From NCBI GenBank assembly GCA_963931865.1, contig OZ007515.1, forward strand, positions 8,228,685 to 8,292,684: a stretch of DNA of 64,000 nt, given 5' to 3'. The stretch comes from Axinella damicornis. Taxonomy: Eukaryota; Porifera; Demospongiae; Axinellida; Axinellidae. The stretch's first letter is position 1. Every line of letters begins with the position of its first letter. The notes below the pieces were generated by a model. That model was given only the letters and a program-made list of their open reading frames with translations. It made no database searches and was not told the DNA's origin. A program made the translations under genes and the position numbers. Shown in pieces: positions 1 to 10,717 of this stretch.

Positions 1-2500
1 AGCCAGTCTCTTCTAGTGCTGAGAGATCAAGGTAGTCCATCTCTGTCCTCAAATCCAGTTTGGTCACCTCTTGTACCACTCCCTCCATCCATGCATGGAT
101 GCTCGGCCAATCTTCCTGGTCAATGTCCACCCGCTTATTCAGGCACTGGCCCCCAAGCTTAATCAGCCTGTGAGGAGAGGAATATGAGAAAGAGGAAGAG
201 AAGGGAGAGGAAGAGGAGGCAGAGGAAGAAGAAGAGGGAGAGGAAATGGAGGGAGAGAATGAAGAGTGAGAAGAAGATGAGGATGGAGAGGAAGAGGGAG
301 AGGAATAGGAAGAGGGCCAAGAGGAAGAAGAGGGAGAGGAAATGGAGGGAGAGGAAGAGGAGTGAGAAGAAGAGGAGGAAGAGGGCCGAGAGGAAGAAGA
401 GGGAGAGGAATAGGAGAGGAACAGGAGGGAAAGGAAGAGGAGGGAGAGAAAGTGGAGGAGGATGAAGAGGAGGGAGTGGAAGAAGAGGAAGAGGAGGAGG
501 AGGAGGAAGAGGAGTGAGAGGAAGAGAAGGGAGGGTAAGGAAAAGGGGGGAGAGGAAGAGGGGGGAGATGAAGAGGGGGGAGAGGAAGGGGACTCAGCTG
601 AGTTACGTAAGGCATGGGGACAGACTGAAAATGTGTGTGTGTGTTAGATATTTGGAATGGTGGTGAACTGAAATGACAGCCAACAGCTGATGAACAGCAA
701 TGTGGTAGTGTAGCACATCACAGCACACCCACATGAAATATATTCAAAGGAGGAAAATGAGGGAGAGGAAGAGGAGGGAGAGGAAGAGCAGGGAGAGGAG
801 GAGCTTGGGGGGGGGGGGGGGGGGGGGGGGGTGAAGGAGGAGAGGGAGGAAGAGAAGGACGTGGTGGAAGAGGTGGAGGAAGAGGATGATGAAGGTGCAA
901 TATCACAGCACTACTGTCATGATCCTACGGCTAGCCTCGTTCCCAGGCTCCTCCCCAGCTTTTTGAGCCTGGGAACAAGGCTACCTAGGGGTTTGTGGGT
1001 AATTTTGGTAAAATGCTCTTTGACTCACCACCAGATCAATTTCAATGTTGAACACATACACACACACACACACACTCACATACCTAGTATCTAGGTCCCT
1101 CCCTGTGCGGCAGTAGTGGGGGTAGTTGGAGTCCCCCAGGGCCAGCACAGAATAGTGCAGGTGGGAGAGTGGCACATCGGAGGAGTACAGGTGGTCAATG
1201 AATGGCCGGGCATCAGTGGGAGGAACACCTGGTGAACAAGATAATGTACATCACATGCACTCATGAGGGGTGATGTGATTATGCCACCTCATCATACAAT
1301 CTTCCATACCTTATCACATGACTTCCTTATGCCAACCACTTGATTCTAAGTTTGAAAGCGTGCAGCTGGGTAACCTGATGCATGCACATGCCAGGCTAAT
1401 ATTTCACATGTGCAGCATTCATACAATGGCATACTGACCTGATGTACGTATCACTGATGATAACGTTAATGGGGAAGGGTAGGGTAAGGAAACCAGTTTG
1501 GTATCATTCCAAGTTCCTTGAACTGGGAAGTTCCCAATCGCAGGGAGTACTTTCCAATGTTGGATGCATGAATATCAATTTTAGGCATGCTATGATTATT
1601 TGCGATCCTCCATGATCGCTGTAGCCAAGACAGCTGCAACCCAGGAAGGGGTGGACCCCAAAGTCTATACAGGAAAGAGTTAGAGAGGCCAAACCCTTTG
1701 GAGGTTGCGGCCAACTTGACTACTGTGGACCTCGCTATATATTACAGCATGATTTGGTTTAGGTTCCTCACGCTGCTGGGCTTGAAACTGCTCCCACAGG
1801 TAATTTCAGTCATTCTGAGCACATGCGTGAGTCTAACTACTCAATGAACTTGCAACCAAGTCTCTCAGGAAATGCCAACCTGCCATAGCTGACAAAAGGA
1901 ACCATGAATGCCAGGAAAAGGAGGTCCTGTGAGGCAAGACGGCTCATTTCTAAGTCCGTTTATTCTAAAAGTGACGGAAATGGCCCCAACCAAGGCCTTC
2001 TACAGCCCAGCTCAGACAAGGCCATGATATGACATCATCTATGGGCCCTAAATAGGAGAGGCCTGGGAACAATGCTATTTATACTCGTGGGTGGGAGTTA
2101 GAACCACTGTTAGAACCACTGTGATTGGCCAGTATGGCCTTTACTTCCTAAAATAAGCTGTAAGTACCACAGCAAGTGCACCACAAGAATTATTAGTTAG
2201 TTACACAATTAATCCACAATGTGAGGGATATCTTACCATCTCCTGAGGTGGAGAAGACACAGAGCAAGACTTGCTCCGTATTGAGATCCATTTTCTCAAA
2301 GTCCCTTGCATTCAGCACCCTAGGCTGCAGCAACAGGTCCTTGTCAGTTTCATCACAAAACCGGTCAAACAGCTTCTTTGCAACTTCCTCGCTGAACCCG
2401 TACTCTGTTCCATAGAGAAGTAGCAACTGCTTGCCAGGTTCCTCGTACCGGGTGCAGTATCTGTCTCCAGGAATAGCGACCGCTTCAGATTGAACACCAT
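1..2500 (-). CDS. Diflavin reductase-like protein (flavodoxin domain), partial, spliced
   Basis: Three exons join in frame on the minus strand: 2500-2237, 1228-1084 and 167-1, the last running off the window. Each junction has GT-AG borders (donor GTAAGA at 2236, acceptor AG at 1230-1229, donor GTATGT at 1083, acceptor AG at 169-168). Together they encode a flavodoxin-type FMN-binding domain: LLLLYGTEYGFSEEV (phosphate loop), STSGDGVPPTDARPF (second loop) and SVLALGDSNYPHYCRTGRDLD (third loop; aromatic residues that stack on the flavin). This order is that of the N-terminal domain of diflavin reductases (sulfite reductase flavoprotein, P450 reductase, methionine synthase reductase), which pass electrons from NADPH through FAD to FMN. 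The FAD/NADPH half would lie left of base 1. The LGGQCLNKRVDID and EDW segments after the third loop resemble the CysJ/algal type more than animal P450 reductase, but I cannot fix the subfamily. The first exon was not found. Introns are about 1.0 and 0.9 kb and hold purine repeats. Confidence 0.8.
184..600. repeat. Purine-rich GAGGAAGAGG low-complexity tract
   Basis: About 415 bases are almost purely A and G on the plus strand, built from irregular GAGGAAGAGG and GGGAGAGG units. It lies in the intron of the diflavin gene, just upstream (on the minus strand) of the exon that starts at 167, so that exon's acceptor is preceded by a very long pyrimidine tract. Open frames through it are composition artefacts. 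Confidence 0.9.
763..895. repeat. Second purine tract with a 25-base G run
   Basis: The GAGGAAGAGG-type repeat recurs here and contains an uninterrupted run of 25 G at 807-831. Such a run can form a G-quadruplex and its length is unreliable in sequencing. It lies in the same diflavin gene intron. Confidence 0.85.
931..984. repeat. Short foldback with AGCCTCGTTCCCAGGC ends
   Basis: AGCCTCGTTCCCAGGCTC at the left is matched by its near-perfect inverted copy GAGCCTGGGAACAAGGCT at the right, separated by about 15 bases. The same terminal sequence bounds several other foldback elements in this window (9907, 61419, 61998), so this is a minimal member of that family. Confidence 0.75.
1051..1078. 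repeat. CA dinucleotide microsatellite
   Basis: A short (CA)n run of about 24 bases directly next to the 3' splice donor side of the second diflavin exon. Nothing else is evident in it. Confidence 0.8.
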
Positions 2501-3735
2501 CTAGCATAAACAGAAGAATGACATTATTAGGAGATCTTCATGTTAAGTGTCCAAGCGACTCCACTCCCAGTCCACACATGATTGCATAGTGGATAGGAAA
2601 TCGGGTCACTTGAGGCTGCACTTATACAACTGTAAACAAATGATTTCTAGTCAGATGGTGCTGGACACGAATACAAGGTTCAACTCCTGGTGTCGGCTTT
2701 ACGTAGTTAGTAGTACAGGTAGCTAACCGTACGGCAATCGATTATCGGTTACCAAGGCAATACTACTTCAACATTTTCACCAACCAGGGTACACAAACAC
2801 AATGCACCGAGTCTAATATTGCCTCTAACTTCGGACACCCACGTGCCTGCTACACTAAAGGCAGGGTGATCACAGCAACCGGTTGCTATGCCTCCTTGTG
2901 AACAGGGTAGCAAATGACTTTTTTTTCCAAGAAAAATGTTTTCTGAATTCCAAGAAGTTTGAACATCATGATTAATACTATAGTCATTACAGTTCACCCC
3001 AAAACTGAGATTATTACACCATCAGAGAGCACGTTTATTGCTGATCACAATGGTGGTTTTATCTTTTCAATCGGACGTACACGAGCAAAGTTATGGGCGC
3101 TTGAACGTTCTCAATACACAAGGTCACTTCGATCGTACGCGGTACTTATAACGCGCATAAATTCTAAACGCGGATTATGAATGCACCGCCAAATTAAATT
3201 CCACCAATATTAATTTTGTTGAAAAGGATTTGATCAAGAGTATAATACTATAGTCATTACAGTTCAAAACAAATCTGTAGGGATACAGAGCAGAATCAGA
3301 ATGGATAACAGATCTGTATCAGTTCAGCAATCATTCTGAATCAGACATGTTGGCCCTGAATCATGGAAGTAGGTTGCGCGTGCGGGTAAGCATGCGCATA
3401 AACTGACGGTGCCTGCCGGCGCCACTTTCGACGAGTACTCCTTTCGACTCACCACTTTCTCCTTTGCCGCTCTGATCAGAGATCAAGAGGTCGAGGGCGG
3501 TTGGTAAGAGAGATCTACTAAGAGCTCGAGCACGAAGATCGAGAACAAAGCAGTTGGAACGTTAACTGGATGCCAATGGATGGCTGTGAGTGCTAGCTAA
3601 TCATCTAGTCAGCCTTTTCCATACCTTGCCAGAGTTGAATATCAATATTGTTAGCTAGCTAGCTATGTAGCTAAGATATGGTGTACAGCTATAAGGCTAG
3701 CTATCATGTGCATACATTTGGACACCTATTCCTAG
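2501..3735. other. Region between two divergent genes; no supported gene
   Basis: No open frame here has recognisable domain content. The stretch separates the minus-strand diflavin gene from the plus-strand zinc finger gene, so first exons and promoters for either may lie here. A heptanucleotide-rich GCTAGCTAGCTA patch sits near 3650-3700. The ATGCCAATGGATGG at 3570 followed by GTGAGT could be a tiny first exon of the downstream gene, but its phase does not match the next exon. Confidence 0.5.
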
Positions 3736-6257
3736 GTCTCTTTGTGTCCAAAAGAAGTGACATGCAACAGAGAGGACACTACTCTACAACAACTCCTTGA
3801 AAGAGACCAAGGCCAAGACACGACGACAACATCTGGCCGCTTTTGTTGTCACATGCAAGGATGTTCTCAAAATTTCTACCATCGTAGCCACCTCTTATCT
3901 CACTTGGAGGGCATGCATGCAGTTGATTGAAGTGGGTATGTCAGCGAAAGTGTTAGGTGTGGTACTAGCTATACTTGTATGGTAATTGGTAAACAAGGGT
4001 AATGCATGGTGGGCGCGGGCATGCTCATCGTCGTATGTCCAGCACATAGAGTCTTAGGCAGTGCCTATATTATAGCCTGATTAACAAGTATATCAACCAC
4101 AACCTGCTATTAGTAAACCATCCTGCAGCTGGGGCAGTAGAGCAGTAATTACACTGACCATCCATTCAGTCTTACGTAGCTACAATTTCTTTGTGCAGTA
4201 CGTGAGACCAAAGAGTTTGATAGCTGGATGGAATTTTTGACATGGAAAGATGAGGAGGAAGAGAACAATCACTGCCACTTTGTGAAGCCCACAGGAGGAA
4301 AATCTAATGATAGTGGTAAAAACACTAGTTATAGTGAATCAACTTCGCATTTTATTAATTGTTATCCCCCCATTCACTTACTTTCAGAGCTAACCCGCAG
4401 TACACTGTACACATGTTGTAGAGACGGTGCGTACAGAGACAACCCAGCGGTCCGAGCAACTACTCAGAAAAGAAAACGAGCAGGATCACGCAAAATGGGT
4501 TCTGAGAGTTATTGCCTTGCCAGCATCTCCGTGACTAAGCACATGGAGAGTGGAAAAGTGGTGGCTAGTTATATTGCTACCCACACCAACCACCAGATCA
4601 CCTTGGAGGAGTGCAAGCACCTACCACTTCCCCGCTCTATTAAAACAGAAGTGCAGACAATGCTTGCCAATGGAGTGCAAGTGGAAACAGTTTTAGATGG
4701 TAACCCTTTATTCATAATGAACATGTACATGTATGTGTGTATAAGTACTAGCAATATACAAAATGCATTGGAAAGCCTGGGTTAGAGGCTAAAGCGTGTG
4801 TGTTTGTTGATTTGTCCACATTTCAAACATAGTGATCCGTGGTGACTTGGGAAGCCGTACAAAAAGGAAAGAGAGGGAGTGGATGTTTGTCTCCTATTGG
4901 AAGGATAAACAGCCATCATTCATTCATGCAGTACTACCAACAGGAGTACAGCTCCAGACCAGGTAATGTATATACTTGTTATCAATACGCAATAGAGTCA
5001 ATAAATGTATCACCTTGCAGAGAAGTGGGCAATGTGCTACCGACATTTTGACCACGACTCAACTGACACCAACATGTTTGTTGAAAGGTACAGGCATGCC
5101 ATCATTTAATTGTTATCTTTAGTTTCCACAACAAATTGAAGACTAATCCAAGGTACCTGGCGCACCAGGTCAATCGCCGAATAGATGACCTTGTGGCCAC
5201 ACTGTTGAAGATGGAAGAGGACCTCTTTCACCAGCGCATGACCAAAGAAGTCATGAAAGACAGCTGGGATGCATCACTGAAGCGGGAGGGTAGCGAGCGG
5301 CACCATCGGGGTATGGCAATACCAGACAGTGCAGTCAAGGTACATGCATGAACACATTCCAAGTGAATTAAGGTAGCACATACCCCTTTACGTTAGGTTA
5401 CCTACCTTGGTAACCTAACGTAAAGGGGTATGTGCTACCTTAACTGTCACATGATATTTATTATGTTCATAATCATAGGCTGTTCGTGAGCATTCCTATG
5501 AGGTTCTTGCTGAAGATGGCAAACATGCCTACACAAGTTCACGCTGGAAAGTGCTCCTTGGTTAATATGTGCATTCCACAATGTATACTTCCAGAATGCA
5601 GATATCTCTGCCGGTGCAATATCGAGTGCACATGCATGGACTACTGCCATGGCCACATCTGCAAGCATTCACACAAGGTATTGTGTCATGTCCACCGAAT
5701 GCACTATTACTTACAACTATGGCTCAGAACCATACATACCTTGTTTTCAGGGGATGGACCACTCTGGTTCTGAGCTCTTCAACTGTAAGTGTGTATTAAT
5801 TCAGGTGCAAGCATTCAGCCTGAGCAAGGAAGATGGAATACATTCTTCAAGTGACAGCCTCTGCACTGAACCAGATCCTGAGTTTGTGGTAGTCCATCCG
5901 AGTGAGGAGAGACAAAGGAAAGCAGGTTTGTTTCACAAAATAACATGTGGGCTGCTATATGGTCATGTGAAACATTCTGCAGATATTACAGGTCGTAAAG
6001 TAGCAGTTAAAGGCTATTTGCAAGAAATCCACACATGCATTGAGGGAACCAGTGATCCAGATGTGCTTGACCGTGTGACATCCCTGCTAATGCAGGCATC
6101 AGCTGCAGTTTCACCTGGTCTTGCAGAAGAAGAAGCACATATCAAGGCTTTTGAAATCAAGGAAAAATTTGCTCCAGCACAAAAAAATGAAGTCCAACTG
6201 AAGCTTTGGCAAACAGCCAAAAACCCTGGGAGGTGTCAAAATCCTACCATGAAGTAA
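3736..6257 (+). pseudogene. MULE-derived C2H2 / FLYWCH-like / SWIM zinc finger gene without DDE core
   Basis: Exons inferred from splice sites: 3736-about 3925, 4199-4315, 4388-4699, 4833-4962, 5021-5087, 5123-5339, 5479-5677, 5805-5925, 5992-6257. In order they encode a C2H2 finger (FCCHMQGCSQNF...HLLSHLEGMH), an acidic linker, a WRKY/GCM1-FLYWCH-like zinc domain (YTCCRDGAYR ... THTNHQI), a basic segment, KWAMCYRHF...NTNMFVE, SFHNKLKTNPRYL and a SWIM finger (CTCMDYC...ICKHSHK, pattern CxC-CxH), then a helical tail ending at TAA. This order is that of Mutator-like transposases, but the catalytic DDE domain expected between the 4962 and 5021 exons is absent; only a 58-base intron separates them. 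An apparent +1 frameshift lies near 5558-5563, between VLAEDGKHAYT and the SWIM finger, so the gene is probably inactive or the base call is wrong. The start codon is not determined. A domesticated DNA-binding derivative is the alternative. Confidence 0.65.
5368..5443. repeat. TTAA-bounded 76-bp near-perfect palindrome
   Basis: Arms 5368-5403 and 5409-5443 are perfect inverted copies around a five-base loop; both ends are TTAA. The inner sequence starts GGTAGCACATACCCC. It lies in the intron between the 5339 and 5479 exons of the MULE-derived gene. TTAA ends suggest a minimal piggyBac-type foldback insertion. Confidence 0.8.
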
Positions 6258-6368
6258 GAAGACAGGCCTGTTGATTTTACAGTGTAAATGTGCAAACAGA
6301 GCATAGAGGTGATTTCTCTCTCATCAACTCCTCTTTGGTTTATAATATTATGTTACATGCTTTAGCAA

Positions 6369-6800
6369 ATGGGGAATAGCAGGGAGACTGTTGGAGATCA
6401 GCAGAGATGGTTGGAGACTGGCAGAGACCAGCAGAGACTGCTGGAGACTAGGCGAGACCGCTGGAGACCATGGGAGAACCATGGGAGACCAACAGAGACC
6501 AGCAGAGACCCCTCGAGACCAGGCGACACCACAGCGGAGACCAAGGAAGACCACTGGAGACCATGGGAGACCACTGGAGACCAAGGGAGACCACTGGAGA
6601 CCAAGGGAGACCACTAGAGACCAAGGGAGACCGCTGGAGATCAACAGAGACCAGCAGAGACTGCTGGAGACCATCAGAGACCAGCAGAGACCTGCAGAGA
6701 CCAGTAGAGACCTGCAAAGACTGCTGGAGACCATCAGAGACCCCAGGAGACCAGGTGAGACCGCTGGAGATAATGGGAGACCACTAGAGACCACTGGTCT
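6369..6800. repeat. 10-bp minisatellite, nnGGAGACCA unit
   Basis: More than 40 degenerate copies of a 10-base unit (variants TGGAGACCAC, GGAGACCAAG, AGAGACCAGC). Because 10 is not a multiple of 3, each strand reads as a 10-residue peptide period (for example SSGLPWSPVV on minus); these frames are artefacts. It begins about 110 bases after the stop of the MULE-derived gene. Confidence 0.9.
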
Positions 6801-6904
6801 CCTGGGAATCCCAGGAATACAATATGAAGAAGAAGAATGTGTGGCGATTCATTTTTTTGGTCATCTTACTGTAACGAGATAACCATGAGAAAACCTGCTC
6901 ACAG

Positions 6905-7607
6905 ACAGACATCAGTGTCAAATACTTGGGGCAAATACTGCGAGTGAGTGCCGCCATGCACGTGTTGTTCCACTTGGTTAAGGAAGGCCCACTGCTATCT
7001 CCCAGGAGGCAATTGAGGCTGGCATACTTTGTTGGGACGTGGGGTTCTTGGAGGAGCTCCGCCTCCTGGAAGCAGGTAAGTAATGTAATCACAAAGTAAC
7101 AATCAAAGAGGAACCTGAACTTGTTCCACCTCTTTCCCCCGTACCTAAGGTTCTATAGGTGGTGAAGCCAAGTGTGTTACTACATCATCAAACAAGGCTT
7201 TCGTGCTCACTCTCCCTGGCCATTGCCTGGATGTTTCCTTGTTGATCAACAAGCGAAAGAAATATCGCACCCGAGGTGGGCGGGAGGGTGCTCTCGATGC
7301 AATGAAGAACCTTGAGGAAAAGGAGCTGGGGAAACTTGTTGTCAAGAAATCAAAGGGTTCTATCAAGGTTTGCCATGAAGTGTGTGCGTTTGTGTATGTA
7401 CTATATCACATGTATTTGACACTCTTACATGTCACTGTACTTCTAGACACAAGTTGGGAGTTCCAGAAGACCCGTGTGCCCAATGACCAGGAGGGGCAAA
7501 CTACAATGGCAAAACTCCTGGCAACATACAACGTCTCACTCCTGGACCACGTCCGGAACTTTGCCAGTACTGATGTGACACACGTAGTTGTTCTACTTAA
7601 TGTCTGA
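6905..7607 (+). CDS. Unrecognised spliced gene, C-terminal part
   Basis: Probable exons end at 7075 (donor GTAAGT), run 7159-about 7366 and about 7448-7607 (stop TGA). The frame that joins best at 7075/7159 reads EAIEAGILCWDVGFLEELRLLEAGG then EAKCVTTSSNKAFVLTLPG, a lysine/arginine-rich NKRKKYRTRGGREGAL segment and LEEKELGKLVVKKSKGSIK; the last exon reads DTSWEFQKTRVPNDQEGQ and ends HVVVLLNV. I do not recognise the family. The basic middle suggests nucleic acid contact, and the position next to the MULE-derived gene suggests a transposon-associated protein, but both are guesses. Exact junction phases are uncertain. Confidence 0.4.
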
Positions 7608-8103
7608 AACATTAAAAGCAGTAATTACCACTGGTAGGTACATACATAACAGATCTGTGCATGATTATCCTTTCTGAATGAAATCTTCAAGGGTGGAGGA
7701 TGATACGTAGTGCTATGGAGAAGAGCCACCAGTCATTGAGTCCTCGCTGCAACCCAAGGACCACTCCCTCTAAGAGGAACACCATCAGTCATGATCCACA
7801 TCCTGCAACTCCTAAGCGCCTTAATGCCACAGCCGGAACTTATCATAAACATGGTCAACACCACCCTTTGATCCAATCTGTATTTCAACAGCTCACTTCC
7901 AATCATCCCCCTGTAATCATCTGATAGGTTAGTTTGTTCGGTTATGTTGATTTCGTAGGTTATCTGCTATCACATCCATCTGCACTATTCGTCACTCATA
8001 GCAATATTTACTCAATCTGTAAGTGGTGCAATACTGGTACCTTGACTAAAATGCTATACTGTACATTAGGATATAAGACAGAGAGCGATCTTGGTCTACA
8101 CTT
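7608..8103. other. No supported gene
   Basis: The only open frame of note (7700-7924) is 74 codons, rich in His, Pro and Ser, and has no recognisable motif or splice context. Confidence 0.5.
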
Positions 8104-8770
8104 ATGATTCCATTGGACAGTCACACCTATCCTACATGGTACAGTAGGATCTGGGGTTTGGGTGGTATTCCATTGGACGTCCCACCTGTCCTACATGGTC
8201 CAGTAGGATAGGACGGACAGTGGGATCTCGGGCAGCACTGGGGTATGGGTGGTATTCCATTGGACGTCCCACCTGTCCTACATGGTACAGTAGGATAGGA
8301 CGGACAGTGGGATCTGGGGCAGCACAGGGGTATGGGTGGTGTGTCCCACCTGTCCTACATGGTACAGTAGGATAGGACGGACAGTGGGATCTGGGGCAGC
8401 ACAGGGGTATGGGTGGTATTCCATTGGACGTCCCACCTGTCCTACATGGTACAGTAGGATAGGACGGACAGTGGGATCTGGGGCAGCACAGGGGTATGGG
8501 TGGTATTCCATTGGACGTCCCACCTATCCTACATGGTACAGTAGGATAGGACGGACAGTGGGATCTGGGGCAGCACTGGGGTATGGGTGGTATTCCATTG
8601 GATGTCCCACTATCCTACATGGTACAGTAGTACATGGTGTGGTCAGGTGGTACATGGGATTCCCATGGTCATTCCCACCTGTCCTACATGGTATGGTGGC
8701 AGTGGTATATAGTGGACCCAGGTACATGTGGATTCCCATGGACAGTTCACCTGTCCCATGGTACATGTAC
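8104..8770. repeat. 87-bp tandem minisatellite
   Basis: Units begin at about 8166, 8253, 8417, 8504 and 8591 (TATTCCATTGGACGTCCCAC); spacing is exactly 87 bases except one unit shortened to 77. Flanking degenerate units extend the array to both sides. Each unit contains a CCTGTCCTAC / GTAGGATAGG imperfect inverted repeat. Since 87 is a multiple of 3, both strands keep open frames across several units, which explains the long repetitive ORFs there; I see no sign they are genes. Confidence 0.9.
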
Positions 8771-9104
8771 AGTGGGATTCCCACCTGTGTACAATGGATT
8801 CTGACGGCAGACTTGGACATCACCGAGTTGGCTAATAAAGGAAGTTTGACCTTTGCTAAAGAGGTCAAACTGAAATAGATAGCGTTTTAAACTTCCAGAG
8901 CTAATAGCAACAGTTGTACGTATTACCGATTCTCAGAATCTGTCAAGTGGCAACTGCACTGCTCAGTCTGCTGGTAAAAGCTGGGACAAACTCCTCAGAA
9001 TGATGTCTGCAGGTCTTGCTCTCATCTCGTAGACAACTCTGATTCACCCTATACAGCTAGCCTCCTTCGCAGATCGGTTCGTAGGTGGCTGGCTACCTTA
9101 TGGT

Positions 9105-9318
9105 ATGGTCCCCCGCTAGCTAGATACGTGTGATATGTTTCCTGGTACGTTTGCTCTTCTTGCTGTTCTGAGACCTAGTACACCCACGTTCACCCTCTTT
9201 CTACCGTCTATTTACCCTTGACGTCACTCATGTGAGGAAATGCACCAGGCCCTCCCCGCTTTTCCGTACTGCAAGCTACAAAAAGCTGGGAGTGGGACTG
9301 GGAATGAGGCTGCAATTT
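9105..9318 (+). mobile_element. Partial copy of the CTCGTTCCCAGG-family element
   Basis: The stretch from CCCCCGCTAGCTAG to CTGGGAATGAGGCT is a diverged inverted copy of the left part of the element at 61998-62200, including GACGTCACTCA, TGAGGAAATG, CCAGGCCCTCCCC and the terminal CTGGGAATGAGGCT. It has no coding capacity and looks like one arm of a larger foldback. Confidence 0.65.
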
Positions 9319-9906
9319 ATTCTAGATCATTCCCGTATTATAGCCTCCACGTGGCAGACCCAACTTGGAAGGGAGGGTCTGACCACACGAGACTATCGAC
9401 TCAGCAATTGCACTGAGGTCAGACAAATCCCACCCATGCAGTGTAGGCCTATTACTTTTAGGCAGATTGTCAGGTTACGCAATATTGCTGGTACTGGTAT
9501 ATTATGTCAAAGCCTAGGCCTATTCAAGTACATTTTACCTTCGCCAGTGTCTACAATGAAGTCGTTTATGTCGGTGTTCGTCTCCCTATTCCTGCTGCAG
9601 AAGATGACAAACACTGCGTACACCAGGAAGGCCAGCAGCAAAGTCGACAACACCAAAGTCAACGACATACGCACGCACTCCTACTCTACAACACACTAAC
9701 AAGAGCTAGACCCGTGCACGAGGTCATGCACCTAAGCTAATTAGCTAAACTCAGTGACTAGTTACACCCACTATTCCACCCACCGGATGCGCATTCTGCA
9801 GATCTGCAGTGCTAGTTTCTTGACGATTTGCACACTGCTTTTATCTTCCCTTTCCCTAGTATCACTACTTAAAGTATGTAGTTCCAGCAGACCAGCAAGC
9901 ACTGCA

Positions 9907-9963
9907 CTAGCCTCGTTCCCAGGCGGCGGGCGCTCAGTACTGAGCGCCTGGGAACGAGGCTAG
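9907..9963. repeat. 57-bp palindrome with CTAGCCTCGTTCCCAGGC ends
   Basis: CTAGCCTCGTTCCCAGGCG ... CTCAG, then TA, then CTGAG ... CGCCTGGGAACGAGGCTAG. The arms match perfectly except for seven extra GC-rich bases in the left arm. Same terminal sequence as 931-984 and the elements at 61419 and 61998. Confidence 0.85.
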
Positions 9964-10299
9964 TACTTGTGAGGGCACCTCAAATGTGCGCATTCAAAAA
10001 TGTTTGGACATCAATGGAACAAGTTTATCTCTGAAAATGTTAGTTCAAGGTACAAGGCAAATCTTGAATAGTAATCAAGCCTAATCAAAGACTATGAGGT
10101 CAAAGTTCAAGGTACAAGGTCAACGCAGCATCACAAGTGTTGGGGAAGTACAAATTGTTCAGGATCTCAACAAGATCCAAGAACTCTATTGGGCCAGGAG
10201 CTGGCTTCTCTTTGGCCAACTCTTGACAGGCCTGCAGATCTTGTGCATCAACATCACACATGTAGTTTTCAGCACCTATACACCGAAATGGAAAAGATT

Positions 10300-10717
10300 T
10301 AAGGTTATGGGATACTCATGCGCGCGCCGTGCGAAATGTATTGGAAATGACATTGTATACTCTAACCAAAAATCTCTAGCACGAAGAGCGTGAACAACTT
10401 GATTCTGGCGGTGGAGGTGCGCTGTCACAAGGTGCAGGGCATGACGGAAGCTTTTTGCTGTATAGCCATGCAAAAACTAGCAGTTCAGTTCACCAGAAAA
10501 CAGTGGGTTTTTTTTCTTTTTCTGGTGAGACAGCAGATAAATTTGCCAAGGACTATGCTATCAGAAAAAGCTTCCGTCATGCCCTGCAGCGCACCTCCAC
10601 CGCCAGAATCAAGTTGCTCACACTCTTTGTACTAGAGATTTTTGGTTAGAGAAATTAAGTATACATTTCCAATACATTTCGCACGGCGCGCGCACGAGAG
10701 TATCCTGTAACCTTAAG
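10300..10717. mobile_element. Foldback element with about 150-bp arms
   Basis: TTAAGGTTATGGGATACTC ... GCGCGCGCC at the left is matched in inverted order by GGCGCGCGCACGAGAGTATCC...AACCTTAA at the right. Inside, the arms continue with TAACCAAAAATCTCTAG, TTGATTCTGGCGGTGGAGGTG and GGGCATGACGGAAGCTTTTT and their inverted copies, around a loop of about 100 bases containing a T-rich run. Non-autonomous; open frames within it reflect the hairpin. Confidence 0.85.

Noticed and set aside
184..647. Arg/Lys/Glu-rich open frames (plus) and Pro/Ser/Leu-rich frame (minus)
   Set aside because: Products of a purine/pyrimidine simple repeat, all frames equally open.
2660..2700. tRNA- or SINE-like B box (GGTTCAACTCC) with a GACAC/GTGTC stem
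   Set aside because: The A box is poor, no cloverleaf can be drawn and no tail follows.
6348..6882. Long frames on both strands with 10-residue periodic peptides
   Set aside because: They come from the 10-bp minisatellite; no start context or domain.
9232..9699. 155-codon plus frame
   Set aside because: Begins inside a foldback repeat copy, shows no domain, and overlaps other equally open frames.
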